A stretch of 64,000 nucleotides of DNA from an uncultured Jannaschia sp. (GCA_947494145.1 CANLTZ010000002.1:1-64000), one strand, 5' to 3'. Counted from the first letter of the stretch, positions 53,487 to 62,753 are shown. The notes: a model not told the origin generated them from the letters alone. Program-made: numbers and translations.

Positions 53487-54087
53487 TGATCCTCGAACCA
53501 CCCGCGACCGCATTCTGGACGCCGCCCTTCAACTTTTGGAAAACAAGGGCGAAAAGCCCGTCCGCATGTCCGATATCGCGAAGGCGGCGGGGCTCAGTCG
53601 GCAAGCGGTCTATCTGAACTTTCCGAATCGCGCGGAGCTTCTGATCGCCGCGACCCGTCATCTGGATGCCCGTGAAGACGTCGATGCGCGCCTGGCCGAA
53701 AGCCGGGCCGCCACCACGGGCGAGGCCCGGCTCGCGCTTTGGGTCCGGGCATGGGGCGACTACATTCCCGTCATTCACGGCGTTTCCCGCGCGCTGACGG
53801 CCATGGCGGCGACCGACCCCGATGCCGCGGCAGCCTGGGGCGATCGGATGTCGGCGGTGCACCAGGGATGTACCGCGGCAGTCGCGGCGCTGGCCCGTGA
53901 TGGGCGGCTCGCGCCTGACCTTACGGAAAAGGTTGCGGCCGACCTTCTTTTTGCGATTCTGTCGGTCAACACCTGGGAAGTGTTGCGGCTTGAACGCGGC
54001 TGGTCCCAAGCCGACTACCTGTCTGAGATGGAGCGGCTGGCCCGCGCCAGATTGTTGGGGGCCACAGCCCCAGGGGCGAACACTTAG
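53479..54087 (+). CDS. TetR-family regulator
   Basis: A 202-residue TetR regulator. The HTH is RMSDIAKAAGLSRQAVYLNF (residues ~29-48), followed by an all-helical ligand domain. It is divergent from the oxidoreductase/small-protein operon, with two palindromes in the gap, so it very likely represses that operon and itself. Ligand unknown. Confidence 0.9.
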   Translation: MSSDPRTTRDRILDAALQLLENKGEKPVRMSDIAKAAGLSRQAVYLNFPNRAELLIAATRHLDAREDVDARLAESRAATTGEARLALWVRAWGDYIPVIHGVSRALTAMAATDPDAAAAWGDRMSAVHQGCTAAVAALARDGRLAPDLTEKVAADLLFAILSVNTWEVLRLERGWSQADYLSEMERLARARLLGATAPGANT

Positions 54088-54210
54088 CCCCGCACTATCG
54101 GGGCTTGACGGTCGTCAAATGGCCCGGCTGCGGTCCGGTCTATCCTTCAAATCGTGCCGAGGCGTTGCCGTTCTGGCCTCGACCCGTGCAATACAAATGG
54201 AGAGAGGACG

Positions 54211-54732
54211 ATGAAGTATCTGAGCACGATTTCCGCGACCATCCTGGTTCTGGCTGCAGGCGCCGTGGCGGCGCAGACGGTGACACCAAGTATGGAAGCC
54301 ACGAAGGAACAGCTTGCCCGGCACCTGAACGTGGACCCCAATGATTTCACCCTGTCGGAACTGTCCGACTTGGCCTGCAAGATCGAAGCCGCCAGTTCTG
54401 AAGCCGAACGCAGCCAAATCCTGCGCGCCGCGACTGAGGCAGAAACGAGCGGGCAGGAAATCACATCGGGTGACATGAACCAGCTCGCCGCCGAACTGGG
54501 TGTGAACGCAGCTGATTACACGCCTGAACAGCTTTTCCTACTGAAAGCGCTCGTCGAAAGCGATGATTGCAATGTGGGCGACCCGGCCGTCTACGTGAAG
54601 GCGGGCGAAAGCCTGACGCCCGTGGGTGCCGAAGCGAAACGCCAACTGGCCCTGTCGCTCGGCGTCGACCCTACGGCCTATACGTTGGACGAATTGGCCG
54701 CCATGCGGTTCGAGCGCGACAACGACAACTGA
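54211..54732 (+). CDS. Exported protein with three LGV-x4-YT repeats
   Basis: A 173-residue protein with a signal peptide (AVAAQ near residue 22) and three repeats built on the same plan: EQLARHLNVDPNDFTLSEL, NQLAAELGVNAADYTPEQL and RQLALSLGVDPTAYTLDEL. Each ends in a short helix. One Cys occurs in repeat 1 (LACKIE) and one after repeat 2 (DDCNVG), so a disulfide is possible. GAGAGGA precedes the ATG. Family not recognised. A strong terminator follows at 54823. Confidence 0.7.
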   Translation: MKYLSTISATILVLAAGAVAAQTVTPSMEATKEQLARHLNVDPNDFTLSELSDLACKIEAASSEAERSQILRAATEAETSGQEITSGDMNQLAAELGVNAADYTPEQLFLLKALVESDDCNVGDPAVYVKAGESLTPVGAEAKRQLALSLGVDPTAYTLDELAAMRFERDNDN

Positions 54733-54822
54733 ACCACACCAGATCCGCGGCAGCCAGTCCCCGCGCTGCCGCCGGACGGCCCGGATGTGCGCCTGTGGCA
54801 GAAGGCGGACGGGTCGAAAACT

Positions 54823-54875
54823 GGGGGCGCATGGACGAACCTTGGTGAGTGGGTCCGGACATGCGCCCCCTTTTT
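54823..54875 (+). terminator. Rho-independent terminator between convergent genes
   Basis: An 11-bp perfect stem (GGGGGCGCATG 54823-54833 with CATGCGCCCCC 54860-54870) with a 26-base loop, then TTTTT. It lies between the repeat-protein gene (+) and trcR (-). The minus-strand side has only TTTT, so it favours the plus-strand gene. Confidence 0.85.
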
Positions 54876-54884
54876 GTGGCCGCT

Positions 54885-55643
54885 TCAGCGGTCGGCGTCC
54901 TCTTCGTCGTCACTATCGGGCAGGTTGAAGAAGCTGTCCGCATCGGGCGTTTCTTCGTTTCGCGGGTCATCGTCACCGTCATCTTCGTTGCCGGACAGGC
55001 TGAAGGTTTCCAGTCCCGAGATGGACGACGGCACTTTTGGATCCGCATCCATGCCCAGTGATTGCTCGGTCGAGACGAGCTTGCGACGCTCATCATCGGT
55101 CATCACTTCGCCATCGGCGGCCTTCTTGGCCGCGGCCTTCTGAACCACGGCATCCAACTCGGTTTGTTTGCACAGGCCGAGCGCCACGGGGTCGATGGGC
55201 TGGATGTTCTGGATGTTCCAGTGGGTCCGCTCGCGGATGGACTGGATTGTGGGTTTCGTGGTGCCGATCAGTTTGGAAATCTGGGCATCCGTCAATTCGG
55301 GGTGAAACTTCACCAACCACAGGATGGAGGCAGGCCGATCCTGGCGCTTGGACAAGGGCGTGTAGCGCGGGCCACGGCGCTTTTGCTCGCCTTCGGCGGC
55401 GGGGTTGTGCTTGAGCTTCAGCTTGGCCACCGGATCCTTTTCGCAGCGGGCGATTTCGTCTGTGGTGAGCTGGTTGTTGGCCACGGGGTCGAAGCCCTTC
55501 ACGCCGATGGCCACGTCGCCATCGGCGATCCCCTGGACTTCAAGCTCATGCAGGTCGCAGAAGTCGCCGATCTGCTTGAAGCTGAGCGTGGTGTTGTCGA
55601 CCAGCCAGACGGCGGTTGCCTTGGCCATGATGGGTTTGTTCAT
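54885..55643 (-). CDS. trcR: TrcR-type cell-cycle regulator (DUF1013)
   Basis: A 252-residue protein of the DUF1013 family, annotated as cell-cycle transcriptional regulator TrcR in alphaproteobacteria. It begins MAKATAVWLVDNTTLSFKQI, shows the HTH-like TDAQISKLIGTTKPTIQSIR, and ends in an acidic tail (SFFNLPDSDDEEDADR). The ATG at 55643 has GGAGG 5 bases upstream, a strong site. Stands alone. Confidence 0.9.
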   Translation of the reverse strand: MNKPIMAKATAVWLVDNTTLSFKQIGDFCDLHELEVQGIADGDVAIGVKGFDPVANNQLTTDEIARCEKDPVAKLKLKHNPAAEGEQKRRGPRYTPLSKRQDRPASILWLVKFHPELTDAQISKLIGTTKPTIQSIRERTHWNIQNIQPIDPVALGLCKQTELDAVVQKAAAKKAADGEVMTDDERRKLVSTEQSLGMDADPKVPSSISGLETFSLSGNEDDGDDDPRNEETPDADSFFNLPDSDDEEDADR

Positions 55644-55770
55644 TGTCGCCTCCTTCAAGACATGCCTGTCGCGTCGCCCGGATCAGGGGCTGCGGCCGGG
55701 CCGCTTGTTCTCGCTTTCAGGGAACTTGAGGCGGTATATAGGCAAGGCACCCAGGGAGGGGAAGGGAATA

Positions 55771-56406
55771 ATGAGACGTCTTCTGGCCGCGCTTGCGCTC
55801 CTCATCGCCGTCCCCGCCTGGGCCGAAGGGGAGCGGGCGGGCGACTTTGACTATTACGTGCTCGCCCTGAGCTGGACGCCCAGCTGGTGCGCGCTGGAAG
55901 GCGATGCGCGCGGCTCGGCGCAATGCGATGCGGGGCAGGGCTATGGCTTCACGCTGCATGGCCTTTGGCCACAATACGAATCTGGCTGGCCCAGCTATTG
56001 CCCCACAAGTATCCGCCCCGCCACCCGGGGCCAGACCGGCGCCATGGTGGATATCATGGGCTCCGGGGGGTTGGCTTGGCACCAATGGAAGAAGCACGGC
56101 ACCTGCACGGGCCTTGATGCGGCGCAGTATTTCGATCTGTCGCGCCTGGCTTATGGGCGCATCGCGCGACCGGACGTGATCCGCCAGCTTGACCGCGACG
56201 TGATGCTGCCCGCCCAAGTCATCGAAGACGCCTTCCTGGAGGCCAACCCGGCACTCGACCCGGACGGTGTCACCGTGACCTGCCAGGCCGGCCGCGTGCA
56301 GGAGGTGCGCATCTGCCTCACCCGAGATCTTGAGCCGCGCGATTGCGGCGCCGATGTGCGACGCGATTGCCAACTTGACGACGCGTTGCTGTCGCCCATG
56401 CGCTAG
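55771..56406 (+). CDS. RNase T2-family ribonuclease
   Basis: A 211-residue secreted or periplasmic endoribonuclease. The signal peptide ends AWA-EG. The two catalytic boxes are present: FTLHGLWPQ (CAS I) and WKKHGTC (CAS II). Six or more Cys fit the family's disulfides. G-rich ribosome binding region before the ATG. Confidence 0.92.
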   Translation: MRRLLAALALLIAVPAWAEGERAGDFDYYVLALSWTPSWCALEGDARGSAQCDAGQGYGFTLHGLWPQYESGWPSYCPTSIRPATRGQTGAMVDIMGSGGLAWHQWKKHGTCTGLDAAQYFDLSRLAYGRIARPDVIRQLDRDVMLPAQVIEDAFLEANPALDPDGVTVTCQAGRVQEVRICLTRDLEPRDCGADVRRDCQLDDALLSPMR

Positions 56407-56416
56407 GCGTCGCTTC

Positions 56417-57763
56417 CTACCGGGCCAAGATACGCGCCCATTCGTCAGCCGGGGCAGGGCGCCCTAGGTGATAGCCCTGGCCCCAGTTGATGCCGAGATC
56501 GCGGACGGCTTTGGCCTGGGCCTCGGTCTCGATACCTTCAGCGACGATGTTGATGTCGAGACCTTGCGCCAAGGCGACAAGGCTGGCCAAAACGGCCTCT
56601 TCGCGCCCCGTGCCGCCCAGGCCGTCAATGAAAGTCCGATCGATCTTTACGATATCGACCTGAAAGCGGCGCAGGCGCTCCAGGTTCGAAAGCCCCGTTC
56701 CGAAATCGTCCAACGCGATGCGTACCCCTTTAGCACGCAGCCGGTCCAGAAGGCGGTCCGCGCGGGCCGGGTCCACAATGACGGCGGTTTCGACGATTTC
56801 GAGGACGAGCCGGTCTGACGGGATGCGTTCCAAGATGTCTTCCAGCCAGCGCCCCACAGGGCTGCGCGTCGTGTCGAGAACCGCTCCGGTGATGTTGAAG
56901 GACACGTAAAGCTTCGGATCCCCCGTCACGAAAGGCTTCGCCGCAGCGACCGCCATATTTTGAAGCGGGTCGATCCCCACTTCGGGGACGCGGTTGACGG
57001 TGTCGATAAAGGCGCTGGGTGAAACCGCGGCGCCGTCATCGCGGTGCCAACGCAGCAGCGCTTCTACTCCGGCGGGGGCATTGCTGCGTAGATCGACGAT
57101 TGGTTGGACGTGGTATTCCATCCGCCGCTCGGCGATGGCTTGGGCGATCTCGGATCGGGCGGGCACGACCGAGGGCACGGGCTGCGCGCGGCTGGCCTCT
57201 GTCCTGTCGCCGCCCAATCCTTTGGCCCGGGCCAAGGCGGCGTCGGCCCGCAGGATGGATCGCGCGCGGCTTTCACCTGGCGTTGACATGACAACGCCCG
57301 CCGAAAGCGACCGGGACAAACTGCCCACTTCGCTGTCGACCACAGTCGAAGAGGCGATGCTGCGCAACGTTTCGCCCGCATCCGTCGCGGCCTTCAGGTC
57401 AGTAAGGGCCAACCAGACCAGGAAGCGACCACTTTCCAACCGCTCAATTCCGCTGCCCGGTGGTAGGGCGCGGCGCAGCACGTCGCCCACGGCACCCAAC
57501 AGCCGATCCCCCAGGTCGAAATCATCGCCGATATTGACGCCCTTAAGGTTGTCGACATCCAAAAGCACCAATGCGCCTTCGCGCCGGGGCGGCACCGTGC
57601 GCTCCACCATGGGCGGTATCTTCGCTTCGATGATGGTCGGCTCGCGCAGCGTTCGGGGGGGCTGTGTTGTCGTCACAACTGCGCGTTTGGTGTAGCGCCC
57701 CAGGGCAAGGCCTGCCCCAACGGAAAGCGCCATTAGCACCAGAACGACGACAATATCTGTCAT
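56417..57763 (-). CDS. Cyclic-di-GMP phosphodiesterase (EAL) with degenerate GGDEF domain
   Basis: A 448-residue membrane protein. One N-terminal span (VVVLVLMALSVGAGLALG), a GGDEF-like domain whose signature is replaced by ESGRF (so no cyclase activity expected), then an EAL domain with its active residues: GVEALLRW, SFNITGAV, ALDDFGTGLSN, VAEGIETEAQ and QGYHLGRP. Likely degrades c-di-GMP, with the degenerate domain as a possible sensor. It follows RNase T2 convergently, 10 bp apart. Confidence 0.9.
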   Translation of the reverse strand: MTDIVVVLVLMALSVGAGLALGRYTKRAVVTTTQPPRTLREPTIIEAKIPPMVERTVPPRREGALVLLDVDNLKGVNIGDDFDLGDRLLGAVGDVLRRALPPGSGIERLESGRFLVWLALTDLKAATDAGETLRSIASSTVVDSEVGSLSRSLSAGVVMSTPGESRARSILRADAALARAKGLGGDRTEASRAQPVPSVVPARSEIAQAIAERRMEYHVQPIVDLRSNAPAGVEALLRWHRDDGAAVSPSAFIDTVNRVPEVGIDPLQNMAVAAAKPFVTGDPKLYVSFNITGAVLDTTRSPVGRWLEDILERIPSDRLVLEIVETAVIVDPARADRLLDRLRAKGVRIALDDFGTGLSNLERLRRFQVDIVKIDRTFIDGLGGTGREEAVLASLVALAQGLDINIVAEGIETEAQAKAVRDLGINWGQGYHLGRPAPADEWARILAR

Positions 57764-57854
57764 TTTGACCGAATCCCCTAGAATCAGGCACGGTCCGTCC
57801 ATTTAATGTCACAAATAGGGCGGAATCGCGGGGGAATGCTCCCAAATTTCGCTG

Positions 57855-58451
57855 TTAATATGGCTTTCTTGAGGACAATGCGGCTCTGAGCGTCCCATCG
57901 TCCATGTAATCGAGTTCTCCACCCACCGGCACACCCTGGGCCAAACCACTGACTGTGACCTCTGTCGGCTCCAATTCCCGCGCGACGTAGTGGGCTGTCG
58001 TCTGTCCGTCGACAGTAGCGTTGAGGGCAAGGATAACTTCCGCCACATTTTCCGATGCGATACGGTCGCGCAGCTTTGGAATCCGAAGGTCGTCCGGCCC
58101 CACATCATCGAGCGGTGACAGCGTTCCGCCCAAGACGTGGTAGCGGCCCTGGAAGACCTGCGCGCGCTCCATCGCCCACAGATCGGCGACATCTTCGACC
58201 ACGCAAATTTGGCCATTGGCGCGTTTTTGGCTATCGCAGATGCCGCAGATATCCTGGGCCGACAGGTTCCCGCAATTGAGGCAGGTTCGGACAGAACGAC
58301 CCACATCCCCCAGCATCTCGGCCAGGGGCAAAAGCTGGGTGTCGCGTTTCTTGAGCAGATGCAGCACCGCGCGCCGCGCTGAACGGGGCCCCAGACCGGG
58401 CAGGCGGGCCATCATCTCGATCAGGGTCTCGATGTCGCGATGGGTATCCAT
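57855..58451 (-). CDS. recR: Recombination protein RecR
   Basis: A 198-residue DNA repair protein that helps RecF/RecO load RecA. It shows the HhH segment ([15 protein letters not shown]), the zinc finger C-L-N-C...C-G-I-C, and the Toprim segment ([12 protein letters not shown]). It follows ybaB by 19 bp, the usual pairing. Confidence 0.96.
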   Translation of the reverse strand: MDTHRDIETLIEMMARLPGLGPRSARRAVLHLLKKRDTQLLPLAEMLGDVGRSVRTCLNCGNLSAQDICGICDSQKRANGQICVVEDVADLWAMERAQVFQGRYHVLGGTLSPLDDVGPDDLRIPKLRDRIASENVAEVILALNATVDGQTTAHYVARELEPTEVTVSGLAQGVPVGGELDYMDDGTLRAALSSRKPY

Positions 58452-58470
58452 GGCCTTGCCCCGGTGGCGT

Positions 58471-58815
58471 CTAGAAAGGCAGCTTCATCCCGGGTGGCAG
58501 GCCAAGACCTTCGGCCATCTTGCCCATTTCTTCCTGCGAGCGTTCCGCGGCGCGGGCTTGGGCATCCTTGATTGCGGCCAGGATCAGGTCTTCGACCATT
58601 TCCTTTTCCTCGGGATCGAAGATCGAGGGGTCGATATCCAGCGCCGTCAATTCCCCCTTTGCCGTCGCCGTTGCCTTTACAAGGCCCGCCCCGGATTCCC
58701 CGGTCACCATGATGGCGTTCAGGTTGTCCTGCATCTCGCCCATCTTGGCCTGCATTTCCTGGGCCTTCTTCATCATCCCGGCCATGTCGCCGAGGCCGCC
58801 CAATCCCTTGAACAT
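58471..58815 (-). CDS. ybaB: Nucleoid-associated protein YbaB/EbfC
   Basis: A 114-residue DNA-binding protein: [20 protein letters not shown] at the N-terminus and a central beta region ([17 protein letters not shown]). It is normally the middle gene of dnaX-ybaB-recR; here a phosphatase gene on the other strand separates it from dnaX. Confidence 0.95.
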   Translation of the reverse strand: MFKGLGGLGDMAGMMKKAQEMQAKMGEMQDNLNAIMVTGESGAGLVKATATAKGELTALDIDPSIFDPEEKEMVEDLILAAIKDAQARAAERSQEEMGKMAEGLGLPPGMKLPF

Positions 58816-58973
58816 TGCGCCTGATCCTTCTCGTGAGATTTCCCACTGCAGGTAGCGACCCGGAACCTCGACCGCAACCTATCGCCTATCCGACTAAAAC
58901 AATCAGAATAATCTTGAGTAATTTTGTAGGATATAGTTCTTTGCTCTCACACCCCCAAACCGGAGCATTTGAA

Positions 58974-59588
58974 ATGACTGCCACGAAGACGAGATCACCC
59001 CTGCTGCGCCTGTTGTTCGTAGGTCTGACGCTGCCCGCCTCCGCGACTGCGGCTGACATGTCGCCGCCTGACCTTGTCGACCTATTGCGCGATGGCGGCT
59101 ACGTCATCTATGTCCGCCATGCCCAAACGGAAGCAGACTACGCCGATCAGGTAACGGCGGACCCCCTGGATTGTTCGACCCAACGGGTTCTTAGCCGGAC
59201 GGGCTGGGCGCAAGCCAAACAGATCGGCGCCGGCTTCGAGCGACTGGGCATTCCGGTGGGTGACGTGGTGACGAGCCAGTATTGCCGCGCTTGGCAGACG
59301 GCCGACCTGGCCTTCGGTCAAATGCGCGAAGACGCGGCGCTGAACTTCGAACCGGCGGAAGACTATACGGAAGCACAGATGGCTGCGATGCGGGACCGGG
59401 TAGCCCCCCTGATCACGGCGCCGCTGGAAAATGGCATGAACCGGGTAATCGTCGGACATGATGATCCGTTCGAAGCGGTGACCGGGGTCTATCCTGAACC
59501 GCAAGGCGTTACCTACGTGCTCAGTGTGGAGGGAACTTCAATCGAGGTTCTGGGCGCGATCCCGCCGGACGCCTGGTCCGGGCTTTAG
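58974..59588 (+). CDS. Exported histidine phosphatase
   Basis: A 204-residue histidine phosphatase-superfamily protein. A signal peptide precedes ADMSPP; the phospho-His motif is VRHAQTE (RHG variant RHAQ), followed by TSQYCRAWQTADLAF and the second His in VIVGHDDPFE. The 100 bp upstream are clearly AT-richer than the neighbourhood. It sits on the plus strand between dnaX and ybaB and looks like an insertion. Substrate unknown. Confidence 0.8.
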   Translation: MTATKTRSPLLRLLFVGLTLPASATAADMSPPDLVDLLRDGGYVIYVRHAQTEADYADQVTADPLDCSTQRVLSRTGWAQAKQIGAGFERLGIPVGDVVTSQYCRAWQTADLAFGQMREDAALNFEPAEDYTEAQMAAMRDRVAPLITAPLENGMNRVIVGHDDPFEAVTGVYPEPQGVTYVLSVEGTSIEVLGAIPPDAWSGL

Positions 59589-59721
59589 GTTCAAATCATT
59601 TCTACTTGTCGGTCGGCAGGCGGGCATAAGACAACCTGCTTGCGACACTGACCCAGTGATCCTACTGTTTCCTGCAGGTCCGGTCCTGCCTCTACCTATG
59701 CTGGGCCTTGCGCCGGACCCA

Positions 59722-61434
59722 TCAGTCTTCGTCGAAGGGATCCCATTCGTCCTCCACCTCCGCAAGCGCCTCCTCGGCGGCGGCCTCCACAATATCGGCG
59801 CGGCTGCGCACTTCCACTAACTCCGCCCCTGGAAAGGCCTGCAAGATCGCCTGGGTCATGGGATGGGCCAAGGCTTCGGCCTCGGCGGCGCGGGCCGTGG
59901 CGTCGCGCATCTCCGCGATGCTGGGCGCGCCGCCTTCGTTGACGACGGTCACCACCCAGCGCACGCCCGTCCAGCCTTGCAGACGCCCCGCCAGCCGCTG
60001 GGCCAGGTCTCCCGCCGCCCCCGGCGCAGGCTCATATTCCACGCGGCCCGGCGCATAGCGCACCAGACGGATGCCCGTCTCCACCTCCACCAGCAGCTTC
60101 ACGTCGCGATTGGCGCGGATCAATTCGATCACTTGGGGAAAGGTCTGGAACCGCGCCAGGGCCTGTTCCGCATCGGCCTGCAAGGCGGGCTGGGCGCTGC
60201 CCCGCGCCCGGGCCACCGGCGCGCCACCATCGCCCGATGGCGCAGGCCGCGGGGCGGGCGCCGCCCCTTGGGGCGCCGGGTTGTCGCGCAGCTTGCGCAC
60301 CAATTCGTCGGGTGATGGCAGGTCCGCCACATGGGTCAGCCGGATGATCGCCATCTCGGCGGCCATCATCGCGTTGGGTGCGTTCGATACCTCCTCCAGC
60401 GACTTGAGCAGCATCTGCCACATCCGGGTCAGGCTGCGCATTTGCAGCCCTTGGGCAAAAGCCTGGCCGCGCGCGCGCTCATCGGGGCTGACAGTGGGGT
60501 CTTCGGCGGCATCGGGCGTGATCTGGATGACCGACACCCAATGCGTGATCTCGGCCAAATCGCGCAGAACGGCCATGGGGTCCACGCCGTCGGAATATTG
60601 CGCCCCCAGTTCTGACAAAGCGCCCGCCGCGTCGCCCCGCATAATCATGTCGAACAGGTCCATGACCCGCCCGCGATCCGCCAGGCCCAACATGGCGCGC
60701 ACCTGGTCCGCCGTGGTCTCGCCTGCGCCGTGACTGATGGCCTGATCCAGCAGCGACATGGCATCCCTGGCCGACCCCTCGGCAGCCCGCGCTATCAGGG
60801 CCAGCGCATCGTCCGCGATCTGCGCGCCCTCTTTCCAGGCAATCCCGCGCAGATGGTCGATCATCACGTCCGGCTCGATCCGACGGAGGTCGAAGCGCTG
60901 GCAACGGGACAGAACGGTGACGGGGACCTTCCGTATCTCGGTGGTCGCAAAGATGAATTTTACGTGGGCGGGTGGCTCTTCCAACGTTTTCAAAAGCGCG
61001 TTGAAGGCCGAATTCGACAGCATGTGGACCTCGTCCACGATGTATATCTTGTAGCGCGCCGACGCCGCCCGGTACTGCACGCTGTCAATGATCTCGCGGA
61101 CATCGTTGACGCCGGTATTCGACGCCGCGTCCATTTCCAGCACGTCCACGTGGTTGCCCTTGGCGATGGCGATGCAGGGCTCGCATTGGCCACAAGGCTC
61201 CGTCGTGGGCCCGCCTGTCCCGTCGGGCCCCACACAATTGAGCCCCTTTGCCACAATCCGCGCCGTGGTCGTCTTGCCGGTGCCCCTTATGCCCGTCAGG
61301 ATGAAGGCCTGGGCGATCCGGTCCGCCGCGAACGCGTTTTTCAGGGTGCGGACCATGGCATCCTGGCCGATCAGATCGGCGAAGGTGGCGGGGCGGTATT
61401 TGCGCGCCAGCACCTGATATTCGGAATCGCTCAT
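59722..61434 (-). CDS. dnaX: DNA polymerase III subunit gamma/tau
   Basis: A 570-residue clamp-loader ATPase. Walker A is GIRGTGKTTTARI, the zinc-module Cys are in CVGPDGTGG...CGQCEPC, Walker B/sensor region IYIVDEVHMLS, and SRC in VTVLSRCQRF. The C-terminal tau-type region runs to EDEWDPFDED. I see no clear slippery site for a frameshifted gamma form. The start at 61434 gives MSDSEYQVLARKYRP. Confidence 0.96.
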   Translation of the reverse strand: MSDSEYQVLARKYRPATFADLIGQDAMVRTLKNAFAADRIAQAFILTGIRGTGKTTTARIVAKGLNCVGPDGTGGPTTEPCGQCEPCIAIAKGNHVDVLEMDAASNTGVNDVREIIDSVQYRAASARYKIYIVDEVHMLSNSAFNALLKTLEEPPAHVKFIFATTEIRKVPVTVLSRCQRFDLRRIEPDVMIDHLRGIAWKEGAQIADDALALIARAAEGSARDAMSLLDQAISHGAGETTADQVRAMLGLADRGRVMDLFDMIMRGDAAGALSELGAQYSDGVDPMAVLRDLAEITHWVSVIQITPDAAEDPTVSPDERARGQAFAQGLQMRSLTRMWQMLLKSLEEVSNAPNAMMAAEMAIIRLTHVADLPSPDELVRKLRDNPAPQGAAPAPRPAPSGDGGAPVARARGSAQPALQADAEQALARFQTFPQVIELIRANRDVKLLVEVETGIRLVRYAPGRVEYEPAPGAAGDLAQRLAGRLQGWTGVRWVVTVVNEGGAPSIAEMRDATARAAEAEALAHPMTQAILQAFPGAELVEVRSRADIVEAAAEEALAEVEDEWDPFDED

Positions 61435-61475
61435 CTCGGGTCCCCCATGCGCGACCCTGTGTAACGCCCCCGCCG

Positions 61476-61859
61476 TCAGAGCGTCCAGAGCACGCCGCAC
61501 ACCGCCATGGCTCCAAGTGAGAAGACCGTGGCCAGCAATCCGAACATCCGAGTGCTCTGTTCTTCCGTGTCATGGGTGTCGAGACGCCGATGGCCTTTGC
61601 TGGAATTGCGCCACGCCGCGTAAAAGATCATCAGAGCCGCCAGGATGAATACTGTCGCTACGGCCTTGGGCACCCAGGTTGGTTCCGCCGCATTGAAGAC
61701 CGCACGCAGGCCGATGGCGATGGCGATGGCGGCCATGCCGGTGCGCATCCAGCCCGCAAAGGTCCGCTCATTGGCCAACATCGTGCGGTCCTCGGCCCAA
61801 TCCGTGCGGTCTTCGGCCCAGTCGGTTTTCTTGTCCTGATCGTCGCTGCCTTGCTTCAT
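61476..61859 (-). CDS. DUF202 membrane protein with a duplicated DWAEDRT
   Basis: A 127-residue DUF202 protein: the family signature LANERTFAGWMRTG, then three spans. The N-terminus holds a perfect tandem DWAEDRT-DWAEDRT encoded by a 21-bp direct repeat (61783-61824), three differences between the copies. It starts 36 bp before copy 4 of the fold-back element. Function unknown. Confidence 0.85.
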   Translation of the reverse strand: MKQGSDDQDKKTDWAEDRTDWAEDRTMLANERTFAGWMRTGMAAIAIAIGLRAVFNAAEPTWVPKAVATVFILAALMIFYAAWRNSSKGHRRLDTHDTEEQSTRMFGLLATVFSLGAMAVCGVLWTL

Positions 61860-61895
61860 GCCCCGCCACGTAAGGCGGGGCAGGGCAGCGTCTAT

Positions 61896-62004
61896 AGCGG
61901 TTCTCGAAAAACCTGAGCCCCCAGCTTTTCGTGAAACGGTGCAACGTCAATGCGATGTCGGGACGTTTTTCGAAAGTACTGATTCAGGTGTTTCGAAGAC
62001 CGCT
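61896..62004 (+). mobile_element. MITE-like fold-back element, copy 4
   Basis: A 109-bp copy between the DUF202 gene and the lipoprotein gene (both minus strand). Closest to copy 1 in sequence (shares CGTGAAACGGTGCAAC and CGAAAGTACTGATTCAGG). All four copies read in the same orientation on the plus strand. Confidence 0.85.
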
Positions 62005-62012
62005 TTGGCGGC

Positions 62013-62717
62013 TCAACGCGCCTGGACGGCAAGCTGCGTTAGCATTTCGTCCACCTGGGGCAACAACTTCGCCGCGACGCGACCCGTCGCGCGTTCCCGC
62101 AAATCACGCTGGGCGCGTCCCGTGCCGAAGCTGCGCGCCAGACCCGACAGGTCTTCGGTGGCCGACGCCGTGGCATAGGGGTAGCCGTTGCGCACATCCA
62201 GGAAGATGGCATTGCCGATCCCCGTGACCCGATTGATCCGGGTGGGCAGGATCGCGCCGCCGATCAAGGTCACATCGGCCAGGGCAAAGGGCGTGTCCCG
62301 GGTGCCACGGGACCGCGCGCCCAACTCATAGACCAGCACGTAATCCAGATGCTGGCGCGCAGCGGTGCGGCGCAGGCGGTCCACCACAGGACCCCGCCGG
62401 TCGGTGTTCACCATCCCCTCCACCAGCGGGCTGACGGGGACGAAAGTGCCCAGACCTGCGTGGCGCGCGGCGAAATCGGCGAACATCTCCGCCTCTTCCG
62501 GCGGTGCCACGGACAGGGCCCCGTTGACCACGCGGGCCAGGCCGATGCGGGCGGGGAACGTCAAATCCGGCTCGACGAGGGCGATGTCGCGGATCTCAGG
62601 GTCGATCAGGCCCGGGCGCGCCGCGACGTAATCGGCGCCAGACGTCTCTTGGAAGGTCGGCTGGCAGGCCGCCAGTGTCAGGAGGGCGGCGGCAGCAAGG
62701 GGCAAAAGGGGGCGCAT
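62013..62717 (-). CDS. Lipoprotein divergent from DUF6502
   Basis: A 234-residue lipoprotein. Lipobox LTLAAC places the lipid on the Cys near residue 18. The body reads FPARIGLARVVNGALSVAPP, LDYVLVYELGARSRG and a long helical C-terminus. I do not recognise a named family. The ATG at 62717 is chosen over an upstream in-frame start because it begins the signal peptide. It shares a divergent promoter region, with two matched palindromes, with the DUF6502 gene. Confidence 0.75.
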   Translation of the reverse strand: MRPLLPLAAAALLTLAACQPTFQETSGADYVAARPGLIDPEIRDIALVEPDLTFPARIGLARVVNGALSVAPPEEAEMFADFAARHAGLGTFVPVSPLVEGMVNTDRRGPVVDRLRRTAARQHLDYVLVYELGARSRGTRDTPFALADVTLIGGAILPTRINRVTGIGNAIFLDVRNGYPYATASATEDLSGLARSFGTGRAQRDLRERATGRVAAKLLPQVDEMLTQLAVQAR

Positions 62718-62736
62718 TTTTGAGTATCCTTTATGA

Positions 62737-62753
62737 ATGTGTAAAAAGCACAT
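62737..62753. promoter_or_regulatory. Operator-like palindrome A (lipoprotein / DUF6502)
   Basis: ATGTG-TAAAAAG-CACAT, 20 bp from the lipoprotein start. With site B it matches over 18 bp (ATGTGTA-wwAw-GCACATG). The two sites are 47 bp apart centre to centre. Confidence 0.6.

Noticed and set aside
58914-58937. TTGAGT and TATAGT as a promoter for the phosphatase
   Set aside because: The spacing is only 12 bp, too short for a sigma-70 promoter, though the AT-rich region probably holds one.
59722-61434. Programmed frameshift in dnaX
   Set aside because: No A-run slippery sequence followed by a stem was found at the expected place.
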